Shown here: positions 1 through 4,796 of the stretch, piece after piece
Numbering within the stretch: position 1 is the first letter of the stretch
Layout of the letters: the number at the start of each line of letters is the position of its first letter
Assembly: GCA_003132825.1 (NCBI GenBank)
Contig: PKYX01000205.1
Coordinates: forward strand, 240 to 7,771
DNA: 7,532 bases
Source of the DNA: Acidobacteriaceae bacterium
Lineage (GTDB): Bacteria > Acidobacteriota > Terriglobia > Terriglobales > Acidobacteriaceae
Direction of reading: 5' to 3'
Position numbers and translations under genes: made by a program
Notes under the pieces: model-generated
Told to the model about the DNA's origin: nothing
Seen by the model: the letters and a program-made list of their open reading frames with translations, nothing else
The model's database searches: none

Positions 1-23
1 GCAGGGGATAGGGATGACAGACA

Positions 24-45
24 GGAGCGACATAGCCGTTGCTCC
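24..45. terminator. possible stem-loop after the methyltransferase gene
   Basis: Arms 24-31 (GGAGCGAC) and 38-45 (GTTGCTCC) pair over 8 bp with one G-U wobble when read on the plus strand. On the minus strand the same position is a mismatch. The loop is 6 nt. It lies 13 bp beyond the methyltransferase stop codon on the minus strand, where a terminator would be expected. No U-rich tract follows on that strand, so an intrinsic terminator is only a weak possibility. Confidence 0.25.
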
Positions 46-57
46 GCGCTGAGATGT

Positions 58-687
58 TCAGAAGATTTGGCAGTAGCAATAGAGAAACTGCTGAGTGGTT
101 CCGAAGGGAGTCTGATGAAGCTCTTCAAAGCTCTCAACGAGACGAAAGCTCTTGCCGAACTCGTGATGCAGTGTCTCAGCGTTGTAGCGCACGACATCCA
201 GTCCACTACACCTTGACGGCCCCTCCGGTCCGAACGTGCTGACGATCACTTGGCCTCCCCGTCTCACTGATCGTGCGACAGTCCGTACGTAGGCGATGCG
301 TTGTTCAACCGTCGTCAGAAAATGAAACACCGCACGATCGTGCCACACATCATGAATGCCCAGGTTCAATTCGGCCGCCGTGACATCGCCGACCAACCAG
401 CGAACGCGGCTCGCTGTGGCTCCCAGACGCTTCTTGCAAACGTTGACCGCGATCTGGGAAATGTCGAGAGCAGTGATGTTCTCGTAGCCGAGCGACAGGA
501 GGTCGTCGGCTAGCGTTGACTCGCCCGCTCCCACATCAATGATGGAAGAGGCGGGCTCTGCCCCGGCTCGTTCGATCAGCGCTATTGAAGTTTCAAAATG
601 GGGACGGTACCAGCTCACGGCGTCCGGAGCCTTAGCTTTGTACACCTTTTCCCAATGTGTCTTTACACCCATGTCATTAGCTGCCAT
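58..687 (-). CDS. class I SAM-dependent methyltransferase
   Basis: Predicted soluble cytoplasmic methyltransferase of about 209 residues that would transfer a methyl group from S-adenosylmethionine to an unidentified substrate. Visible Rossmann-fold signatures, numbered from the internal MGVK methionine (start at 672): motif I IDVGAG at 45-50, the acidic residue ending strand 2 in LDIS (D70), GDVT at 95-98 and the post-motif stretch WHDRAVFHF at 110-118. The N-terminal HWEKVYKAKAPDAVSWY is typical of a group of uncharacterised small methyltransferases. The substrate cannot be read from the sequence. I prefer the ATG at 687 because it overlaps the stop of the upstream gene (677-679), which suggests translational coupling. 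The ATG at 672 is the alternative; the open frame also extends to 711. Family call is firm, exact start moderate. Confidence 0.88.
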   Translation of the reverse strand: MAANDMGVKTHWEKVYKAKAPDAVSWYRPHFETSIALIERAGAEPASSIIDVGAGESTLADDLLSLGYENITALDISQIAVNVCKKRLGATASRVRWLVGDVTAAELNLGIHDVWHDRAVFHFLTTVEQRIAYVRTVARSVRRGGQVIVSTFGPEGPSRCSGLDVVRYNAETLHHEFGKSFRLVESFEELHQTPFGTTQQFLYCYCQIF

Positions 688-1213
688 CGCCGGATTTCCG
701 CACGGTCGCATCGATCAACTTTTGAAACTGGTCCGCTTTGTCCGGCGGCGCGATTTCGAAGGTTAGGGCCATTTGGCCTGGTCTTGTGCGAATGTATGTC
801 AGCCGAAAGCGCGGGGCCGTTGACAGTGCATCGCTCAGAAACGTGAGAGTGTTGTCGTCATTCGACAAGGTTGCCGTGTACTGAATTACATGCCCTTCAC
901 TGTCGGTGTAGAAGGCCCGCTTCTGTTGGGTGGCAGGATCGGCAAATACAATCATCAGATCCTCGTGAGAAACAGCTGGCCTCTCCCTGGTCGCGGGATA
1001 GTCGGCATGATTCTTGCGGACGAGCACCTTGCCATTCAATCCTGCCTCGAACGTGAAATACCCTACACCCTGTCCGACATCGCTCGTTCCTTCGCCCACC
1101 CATTTGCCGATCAGGAATTTCCAGGCGTCCCAATTAGGCGATGGTGCCGGTTGTTGCGCGAGCAAGGTACAAGAACAAACCAGTATTGCCAGGATAAGAC
1201 AGACGGCCTTCAT
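677..1213 (-). CDS. exported small beta-barrel-like protein (DUF1579/nitrobindin-like)
   Basis: A 178-residue protein of unknown role. Residues 1-19 form a signal peptide (Lys2, hydrophobic core CLILAILVCSC, likely cleavage after LLA before QQPAPSP). A lipoprotein reading (VCSC, Cys15) is less likely. The mature part opens with WDAWKFLIGKWVGEG at 28-42, the pattern that starts lipocalin-like or DUF1579/nitrobindin-like barrels, followed by alternating strand-like segments (GYFTFEAG, LMIVFADP, KRAFYTDSEGHVIQYTATL, RFRLTYIR, MALTFEIAPP). No enzyme motif is visible. The frame is open to 1399, but the ATG at 1213 has a strong GGAGGAG 8 nt upstream and begins the signal peptide, so it is the start. 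It lies just ahead of, and overlaps, the methyltransferase gene, so the two are probably one transcript. Family assignment is by appearance only. Confidence 0.78.
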   Translation of the reverse strand: MKAVCLILAILVCSCTLLAQQPAPSPNWDAWKFLIGKWVGEGTSDVGQGVGYFTFEAGLNGKVLVRKNHADYPATRERPAVSHEDLMIVFADPATQQKRAFYTDSEGHVIQYTATLSNDDNTLTFLSDALSTAPRFRLTYIRTRPGQMALTFEIAPPDKADQFQKLIDATVRKSGDGS

Positions 1214-1221
1214 GTGCGATT

Positions 1222-1228
1222 CTCCTCC
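1222..1228 (-). promoter_or_regulatory. Shine-Dalgarno GGAGGAG fixing the start at 1213
   Basis: On the minus strand GGAGGAG lies 8 nt before the ATG at 1213. It is the strongest ribosome-binding site in this part of the window and rules against the longer open frame reaching 1399. Confidence 0.8.
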
Positions 1229-1287
1229 AGAAACACCAGTTGCGTGCCAGTATCCCATACCCTTTAGCGCAACAGCCAGAGCATACG

Positions 1288-1312
1288 TGCGGCAGGCCCG
1301 AGCACTGCCGCA
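1288..1312. repeat. perfect 8-bp inverted repeat upstream of the exported-protein gene
   Basis: Arms TGCGGCAG (1288-1295) and CTGCCGCA (1305-1312) are perfect complements separated by 9 nt. The repeat lies about 75 bp before the minus-strand start at 1213, so it could be an operator or a 5'-leader stem-loop. No T-run follows on either strand, which argues against an intrinsic terminator. Role unknown. Confidence 0.5.
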
Positions 1313-1538
1313 ACGACTATTCGCCGCAACCAGACCGTGCTTAGAAGTAGAGCGATGCGGCCTCCTGATGTGCTGGACGACGACGCTTGCAAGGCGCACT
1401 ACTACAGCCTGACTCTTATCGTCCGGTCATTCGCGGGCAACGCCCACGCTGCCGATCCGCATGGCTGCTAACCGCGATCTGCCCAAGCTGAGCAGTTCCT
1501 GCACTACCGTCGTGATCGCCAGGTAGTCCGGTGCGATC

Positions 1539-2099
1539 ATGACTCATGACGCGGCCGTTTTGAAAACCCGTGAGATCGCCAGTCGGGTGATGGCGCCGTC
1601 CGCAGGGCAAAACGACAAGGCGGGACGATTCTCTACCGAAGCTGTCGAGTCACTTGGTGAGTGTGGACTGCTTGGGCTGCTACTACCCGTGGATTTTGGC
1701 GGTTCAGGTTTAGGTCCCCGCACGTTTGCCGTCGTGACGGCGACGCTCGCCGAGGCAGACGCTTCTGTCGCTATGGTTTACCTGATGCACATCCTCGGCA
1801 CCGCGACTATCTCGGCAGCGCGCCCAAGGGCGGCTCAGGCACTCGCGCCCATACTGCAGGAGATTGGTGCGGGCCGCCATTTATCCACGCTAGCCTTCAG
1901 TGAAGCCGGCTCGCCCAGCCATTTCTGGGCGCCTATATCCCGCGCACATCGGTATGGTGACGGCGTGCGCATAAGCGCCAAGAAATCGTGGGTGACCAGC
2001 GCGGGTGGTGCGCAGAGCTATGTCGTTTCTGAGCTTGCCCCCGAGGGGAAGGGACCCACCGAATCGACCCTCTATCAAGCGCTTGAGGCACTTCCCTAG
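1539..2099 (+). pseudogene. truncated acyl-CoA dehydrogenase (N-terminal half only)
   Basis: The 186 residues match the start of an acyl-CoA dehydrogenase, an FAD enzyme that oxidises acyl-CoA thioesters. The N-terminal helical domain (REIASRVMAP, LLGLLLPVDFGGSGLG at about 45-60, ATLAEADASVAMVY at about 68-81) and the start of the middle beta domain (LSTLAFSEAGS at about 114-124, ISAKKSWVTSAGGAQSYVV at about 145-163) are clear. After APEGKGPTESTLY the family pattern stops, and 9 codons later there is a TAG. Full members have about 380 residues, so the rest of the beta domain and the whole C-terminal helical domain with the catalytic Glu are missing. No continuation appears in the other plus frames before 2159, so this is a deletion or recombination remnant, not a simple frameshift. 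The N terminus seems intact, but the ATG lacks a good ribosome-binding site. It cannot be an active dehydrogenase. Confidence 0.8.
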
Positions 2100-2122
2100 C
2101 TACGCTAAGCTAAACTGCGAAC

Positions 2123-2151
2123 TTGACCGCCATTTCCGTTAGTGATAGCTT
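2123..2151 (+). promoter_or_regulatory. probable promoter of the arsR-AHSA1-AhpD operon
   Basis: A -35 box TTGACC (2123-2128) and a weak -10 TAGCTT (2146-2151) are separated by 17 bp. Seven bases downstream falls at 2158-2159, right on the GTG start of the repressor gene, so a leaderless transcript is predicted. The -10 matches the consensus at only three positions (TA...T). Confidence 0.45.
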
Positions 2152-2170
2152 ACTGTAAGTGATTACTTAC
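2138..2170 (+). promoter_or_regulatory. tandem operator-like repeats for the ArsR-family repressor
   Basis: Two 16-bp units, GTTAGTGATAGCTTAC (2138-2153) and GTAAGTGATTACTTAC (2155-2170), agree at 13 of 16 positions with a period of 17 bp. The second is a perfect dyad (GTAAGT, 4-bp spacer, ACTTAC); the first is an imperfect version. They cover the predicted -10 box, the transcription start and the start codon, the position expected for an autorepressor. That the downstream ArsR protein binds here is inference. Confidence 0.6.
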
Positions 2171-2485
2171 GAAGAACGAGTCCTCAATGCCTTGGGAGAT
2201 CATACCCGGCGGGCAGTGCTCGAGCGCCTGCGCGGCGGCTCACGATCCGTAGGCGAGATCGCCGAAGGGATGGAGGTGAGTCGCCCCGCAGTCTCCCAGC
2301 ACCTGAAGATCCTCAAGGCAGCACGACTAGTGACTGTTCATGCCGAGGGCACGCGACGGGTCTACGCAGTCGACACACGGGGCATTGAGTCGCTGCGGAA
2401 GTGGCTGGAGGGATTCTGGGATGAGGCGCTCACCGCGTTTAAGGTAATGGCCGAACGGGAAGCAACCAAGGAGAGGAAACAATGA
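2159..2485 (+). CDS. ArsR-family winged-helix transcriptional repressor
   Basis: A 108-residue DNA-binding protein. Residues 6-25 (ERVLNALGDHTRRAVLERLR) are the classic ArsR opening. The helix-turn-helix is at about 30-54 (VGEIAEGMEVSRPAVSQHLK then ILK), and the beta wing at 57-71 (LVTVHAEGTRRVYAV). The C-terminal helix WLEGFWDEALTAFK is typical of the non-metal subgroup that sits beside AHSA1 genes. There is no Cys at all, so metal sensing through cysteine thiolates is excluded and the signal is unknown. The GTG start at 2159 is forced: an in-frame TAA ends at 2158 and the next in-frame start lies inside the fold. No Shine-Dalgarno precedes it. Its stop overlaps the next gene's ATG (ATGA), so it heads a four-gene operon that it probably represses. 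Confidence 0.92.
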   Translation: MITYEERVLNALGDHTRRAVLERLRGGSRSVGEIAEGMEVSRPAVSQHLKILKAARLVTVHAEGTRRVYAVDTRGIESLRKWLEGFWDEALTAFKVMAEREATKERKQ

Positions 2486-2973
2486 CAGAGCCGACGATGT
2501 CCAGAGGTACCGATGCGAACTGCGTGCGGAAGATCGTAAGCGTTCAGGCACCGCAGGCTGTGGCGTGGCGGGTGTTCACCGAGAAGATGGGCGCGTGGTG
2601 GCCGCTGGCATCCTACAAAATCGGCAAGGCCAATGCAGTAGACGCGGTGATCGAGCCGCGCGTCGGGGGCCGCTGGTACGAGCGCGGCGACGATGGAAGC
2701 ACGTGCCAGTGGGGCAGTGTACTCGCGTGGGAACCGCACTCGCGCCTGGTGCTCTCGTGGGATATCAGCGCCGAGTGGCAGTATGACCCAACCCTGAAGA
2801 CTGAAATCGAGGTGCGCTTCAGCGCCGACGGTAGCGACCGTACACGCGTCGAACTGGAGCATCGTCATCTCGATCGCTATGGGGCGCGGCGCGACGAGAT
2901 GCGTCGAATCTTCGACACCGAAGGCGATTGGGGCCGCCTCCTAGAGGCGTTCGCCCGTTCTGCTGCGGCCTAG
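2482..2973 (+). CDS. AHSA1/SRPBCC (START-like) domain protein
   Basis: A 163-residue single-domain protein of the helix-grip (SRPBCC) fold, in the branch named after the activator of Hsp90 ATPase. In bacteria this branch is mostly uncharacterised and thought to bind hydrophobic ligands or act in stress responses. Characteristic stretches are VSVQAPQAVAWRVFTEKMGAWWPL at about 19-42 (its first strand and helix), IEPRVGGRWYERGDDGS at about 57-73, WGSVLAWEPHSRLVLSWDI at about 77-95 and TRVELEHRHLDRYG at about 121-134. The start ATG overlaps the repressor's TGA by 4 bp and follows AGGAGAGG by 5 nt, so translation is coupled. No signal peptide or membrane segment, hence cytoplasmic. Substrate unknown; family call is firm. 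Confidence 0.9.
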   Translation: MTEPTMSRGTDANCVRKIVSVQAPQAVAWRVFTEKMGAWWPLASYKIGKANAVDAVIEPRVGGRWYERGDDGSTCQWGSVLAWEPHSRLVLSWDISAEWQYDPTLKTEIEVRFSADGSDRTRVELEHRHLDRYGARRDEMRRIFDTEGDWGRLLEAFARSAAA

Positions 2974-2982
2974 ACAGGAGAC

Positions 2983-3291
2983 ATGTCGGATATCAGACAG
3001 GCGCGAAAGGCGCTGGCAAGGCGAATCTTGGAAGGGGCAGGCAAGGCGTCGCCGTCCGAGCGTCGGGCCGCGTTCAACAACAGCGGCCTCGCCGAACCAC
3101 TAGGTGCGCTAGTCGACAAGGTTGCCAGGCATGCCTATAGGGTCACCGACGAGGACATCATCGCCGCGAGGGTGTCGGGTCTAAGTGAAGATCAGGTCTT
3201 CGAAATCGTGGTGTGCGCCGCGATCGGGCAAGCCACTCGGCAGTACGACACGGCACTTGCGGCCCTTGAGGCCGCGACCGGGAAGGAGTGA
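2983..3291 (+). CDS. small AhpD/CMD-like helical protein without the CXXC motif
   Basis: A 102-residue, probably all-helical protein. Its second half (DKVARHAYRVTDEDIIAARVSGLSEDQ, then VFEIVVCAAIGQATRQYDTALAALEAA) resembles the last helices of carboxymuconolactone decarboxylase/AhpD-fold proteins. The first half lacks the Glu and CXXC-X3-H active site, and the single Cys lies in EIVVC. It therefore cannot be an AhpD-type peroxidase by itself. It sits 9 bp after the AHSA1 stop, with AGGAG very close to its ATG, and its end abuts the true AhpD-like gene. A partner, or a half-domain hetero-oligomer with that protein, is a reasonable inference. Function unknown. Confidence 0.82.
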   Translation: MSDIRQARKALARRILEGAGKASPSERRAAFNNSGLAEPLGALVDKVARHAYRVTDEDIIAARVSGLSEDQVFEIVVCAAIGQATRQYDTALAALEAATGKE

Positions 3292-3293
3292 GC

Positions 3294-3875
3294 ATGCGGC
3301 TTCGAATCCTCGATAGCGGCCACGGTTTCGGTACGAAGGCACTTTTCGCGCTCATTCGAACGGTCTCGCGCCAGCCGGTGCTCGACGTCGTCAAGCTGGT
3401 CAAATACCGGGCGGAGTTCTACGGCGGGCCGATGCAGGGAGTGACCCATGAAGCGATGCGCGGACCCTCCACTTGGTCTGTCGGTGATCGCGAGTTGATT
3501 GCCGCGTTCGTCGCGAAGACCAACCAGTGCGAGTTCTGTACTAAGGCGCACGCGGCGGTCGCGCAACGGGCCTATCGCGACGGGAAAACGGTCTCCGCGT
3601 TGTTGTCCGATCTCGACACCGCAGCCATCGAGGAGCCATTGCGGGCGACGCTCCTCATGCTGGGCAAGCTGACGCGCGAGCACGCGGTGGATGCGGATGA
3701 CATGCGAGCAGTCCTCGCTGCCGGCGCTTCGCGCCGACAGATCGAGGATGCGCTTGCGGTCTGTTTCTCGTTCAATGTGATCGGTCGGTTGGCCGATGCC
3801 TTCGGGTTCTTCGTGCCCGGTCCCAAAGCCTTCGAGGCTGGCGCGAAATACCTCCTCGCGCGCGGCTACCGCTGA
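3294..3875 (+). CDS. AhpD-fold carboxymuconolactone decarboxylase family protein with peroxidase-type CXXC
   Basis: A 193-residue helical protein of the AhpD/carboxymuconolactone decarboxylase superfamily. The key motif is complete: Glu67, then 11 residues, Cys79-Glu-Phe-Cys82, then His86, the spacing of the alkylhydroperoxidase AhpD active site (E-X11-CXXC-X3-H). A second helical unit follows (ALLMLGKLTREHAVDADDM at about 118-136, QIEDALAVCFSFNVIGRLADAFGF at about 149-172). A thiol-dependent reductase or peroxidase activity is likely from family knowledge; the substrate is not evident. I chose the ATG at 3294 because AAGGAG sits 5 nt upstream. The GTG at 3288, which overlaps the previous stop, lies on that ribosome-binding site. 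Last gene of the ArsR-led operon; cytoplasmic. Confidence 0.9.
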   Translation: MRLRILDSGHGFGTKALFALIRTVSRQPVLDVVKLVKYRAEFYGGPMQGVTHEAMRGPSTWSVGDRELIAAFVAKTNQCEFCTKAHAAVAQRAYRDGKTVSALLSDLDTAAIEEPLRATLLMLGKLTREHAVDADDMRAVLAAGASRRQIEDALAVCFSFNVIGRLADAFGFFVPGPKAFEAGAKYLLARGYR

Positions 3876-4203
3876 GCACCTAGAGTGGCCAACTGGCGTA
3901 GCTCTTTCGTCAGAAGTTCATCGCGGCAACACTCTCTTCTGCGATCGGCAGTCAGCGAAGGTCACGAGGCCACCGTCTTCCCCGACGACATGGCAACACT
4001 TGGCCCCCAACTCGGCGCCGATGTCTCGAAGACCTCCGCCCGGGAAATCAACCGAAGTTTATCGGTCGCCCAGGGGATTGGGCTGGGGTTCTAAAAAGAG
4101 GAATAACGATAACAAGAATCACAACACTCCCGAGAACAACAATATCCGTGCCCGGCCGCGTGAAGACTTCTAGCCAGTTGGAGCGCGGCGAGGCAGTTTC
4201 GTC
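3876..4203. other. intergenic region after the AhpD operon, no supported gene
   Basis: The composition drops from the GC-rich operon to a mixed sequence with an A-rich, T-poor stretch at 4094-4145. A 5-bp-arm stem-loop (GCCCA 4068-4072, TGGGC 4079-4083) lacks a T-run on either strand, so I do not call it a terminator. A plus-strand open frame at 3885-4094 has no ribosome-binding site or recognisable motif. On the minus strand, 4048-4203 stays open in the same frame as the small reading frame at 4204-4341 and encodes one hydrophobic stretch (IVVLGSVVILVIVIPLF). Confidence 0.45.
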
Positions 4204-4341
4204 TCAAGTTCGCCGGCATGCGCGGCAGGTCTCATGTGACCGAATAGCTCCGATTCCCGCATCTCGAATCAGCAATACGCCACTGAAAGCAAGGGCAAGA
4301 ACAACCAGGGCAATCGTCAGAACGCGCAGGAACCGAGTCAT
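4204..4341 (-). CDS. possible small single-span membrane protein (45 aa)
   Basis: The frame encodes 45 residues: a short basic start (MTRFLR), a strongly hydrophobic span at about 4-25 (ending AFSGVLLI), and a polar tail with CRAC (Cys39, Cys42) before TGA. I do not recognise a family. After the TGA the same frame stays open for 51 more codons to a TGA at 4048-4050 and contains a second hydrophobic span, so this could be the front half of a broken two-span protein. No good Shine-Dalgarno precedes the ATG (only GGGGG about 19 nt upstream). A possible promoter lies upstream on the minus strand (TCGCCA, 17 bp, AATAAT). Real-gene status is uncertain. Confidence 0.28.
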   Translation of the reverse strand: MTRFLRVLTIALVVLALAFSGVLLIRDAGIGAIRSHETCRACRRT

Positions 4342-4415
4342 ACTAGCCAAGAAACAACCCCCGAATTGAATTATTTTGATCGATTGCCTCGGTGGCGAAT
4401 TCTCAGGACCTTTTC

Positions 4416-4440
4416 AGCGCAGCCTGCCAAAGTCTGCGCT
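4416..4440. repeat. perfect 7-bp inverted repeat
   Basis: Arms AGCGCAG (4416-4422) and CTGCGCT (4434-4440) flank an 11-nt loop. It lies between the tRNA-Phe gene and the possible small membrane-protein frame. No T-run follows on either strand. It is one of a cluster of stem-loops in this interval; role unknown. Confidence 0.45.
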
Positions 4441-4483
4441 CTATGCGACTCATTCGATGTAATTTGATGAATCTAGAGGGGTT

Positions 4484-4531
4484 CCAGCAAACGCTGGGCT
4501 GCTATCAGCCCAAGGAAGTCGCACGGCGACT
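4484..4531. repeat. cluster of overlapping and adjacent stem-loops downstream of tRNA-Phe
   Basis: Three perfect dyads occur within 48 bp: CCAGC/GCTGG (4484-4488, 4493-4497), TGGGCTG/CAGCCCA (4495-4501, 4506-4512, loop CTAT) and AGTCGC/GCGACT (4517-4522, 4526-4531). The first two share 4495-4497, so both cannot form fully together. They begin about 40 bp past the tRNA 3' end on the minus strand. They could terminate or help process the tRNA transcript, but lack the T-run of an intrinsic terminator. Confidence 0.5.
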
Positions 4532-4571
4532 GTGTAAAAGTCGATAAAATCCTTCTAAGTGATTGAAAACA

Positions 4572-4647
4572 TGGTGGCCAGGGACGGAGTTGAACCGCCG
4601 ACGCCAGCCTTTTCAGGGCTGCGCTCTACCACCTGAGCTACCTGGCC
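4572..4647 (-). tRNA. tRNA-Phe (anticodon GAA), CCA encoded
   Basis: This 76-nt minus-strand gene folds into a full cloverleaf. The acceptor stem GGCCAGG/CCTGGCC is a perfect 7 bp, the D arm GCTC/GAGC encloses an 8-nt loop, and the anticodon stem CAGCC/GGCTG carries loop CTGAAAA with anticodon GAA. The variable region is GCGTC. The T arm GGCGG/CCGTC has one G-U pair and loop TTCAACT. The discriminator base is A73 and the CCA tail (4572-4574) is encoded. It decodes UUC and UUU. It is transcribed from its own promoter at 4768-4796, downstream of the aminopeptidase gene. I saw no duplicate of its 3' end in the window that would mark an integrated element. Confidence 0.97.
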
Positions 4648-4767
4648 ACATCCCAAGCCACAGCCGCACTGACGGTGCTGTGCGAACCGTTGAACACGCT
4701 AGAGCTGTGCGGAGTTTGCCGGCCAACGCAGGCATGCAAAAAACGCTGGGAACTCCTGGACGGACCG

Positions 4768-4796
4768 ATTATAGCAACCGCACCGCATTCGCTCAA
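4768..4796 (-). promoter_or_regulatory. sigma70-type promoter of tRNA-Phe
   Basis: On the minus strand a -35 TTGAGC (4791-4796) and a perfect -10 TATAAT (4768-4773) are separated by 17 bp. The predicted start is near 4761, giving a leader of about 114 nt before the mature tRNA. The -35 box overlaps the aminopeptidase stop codon (4793-4795), so the promoter is embedded in the end of that gene. Confidence 0.82.

Larger units (their letters stand above)
1214..1538. other. intergenic region without a convincing gene
   Basis: This stretch separates the minus-strand pair from the plus-strand acyl-CoA dehydrogenase remnant. Apart from the Shine-Dalgarno at 1222-1228 and the inverted repeat at 1288-1312, I see no supported feature. 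Open frames crossing it on both strands lack ribosome-binding sites and recognisable motifs. It should hold a promoter for the minus-strand pair, but no hexamer pair is good enough to call. Confidence 0.5.

Noticed and set aside
1014..1412. 132-codon plus-strand frame and nearby overlapping frames
   Set aside because: Antisense to the exported protein gene and its upstream region; no ribosome-binding site and low-complexity, Arg/Thr-rich translation.
2362..2868. 168-codon minus-strand frame
   Set aside because: Antisense to the ArsR and AHSA1 genes, which have clear domains and coupled starts.
3192..3683. 163-codon minus-strand frame
   Set aside because: Antisense to the two AhpD-like genes; no domain signature.
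4068..4083. GCCCA/TGGGC stem-loop as operon terminator
   Set aside because: Nearly 200 bp past the last stop, only 5 bp of stem and no T-run on either strand.
3885..4094. 69-codon plus-strand frame after the operon
   Set aside because: No ribosome-binding site, Ser/Arg-rich composition and no recognisable motif.
4204..4206. TGA as a selenocysteine codon after CRAC
   Set aside because: No convincing SECIS-like hairpin follows immediately and no known selenoprotein family matches; a plain stop or nonsense mutation is simpler.
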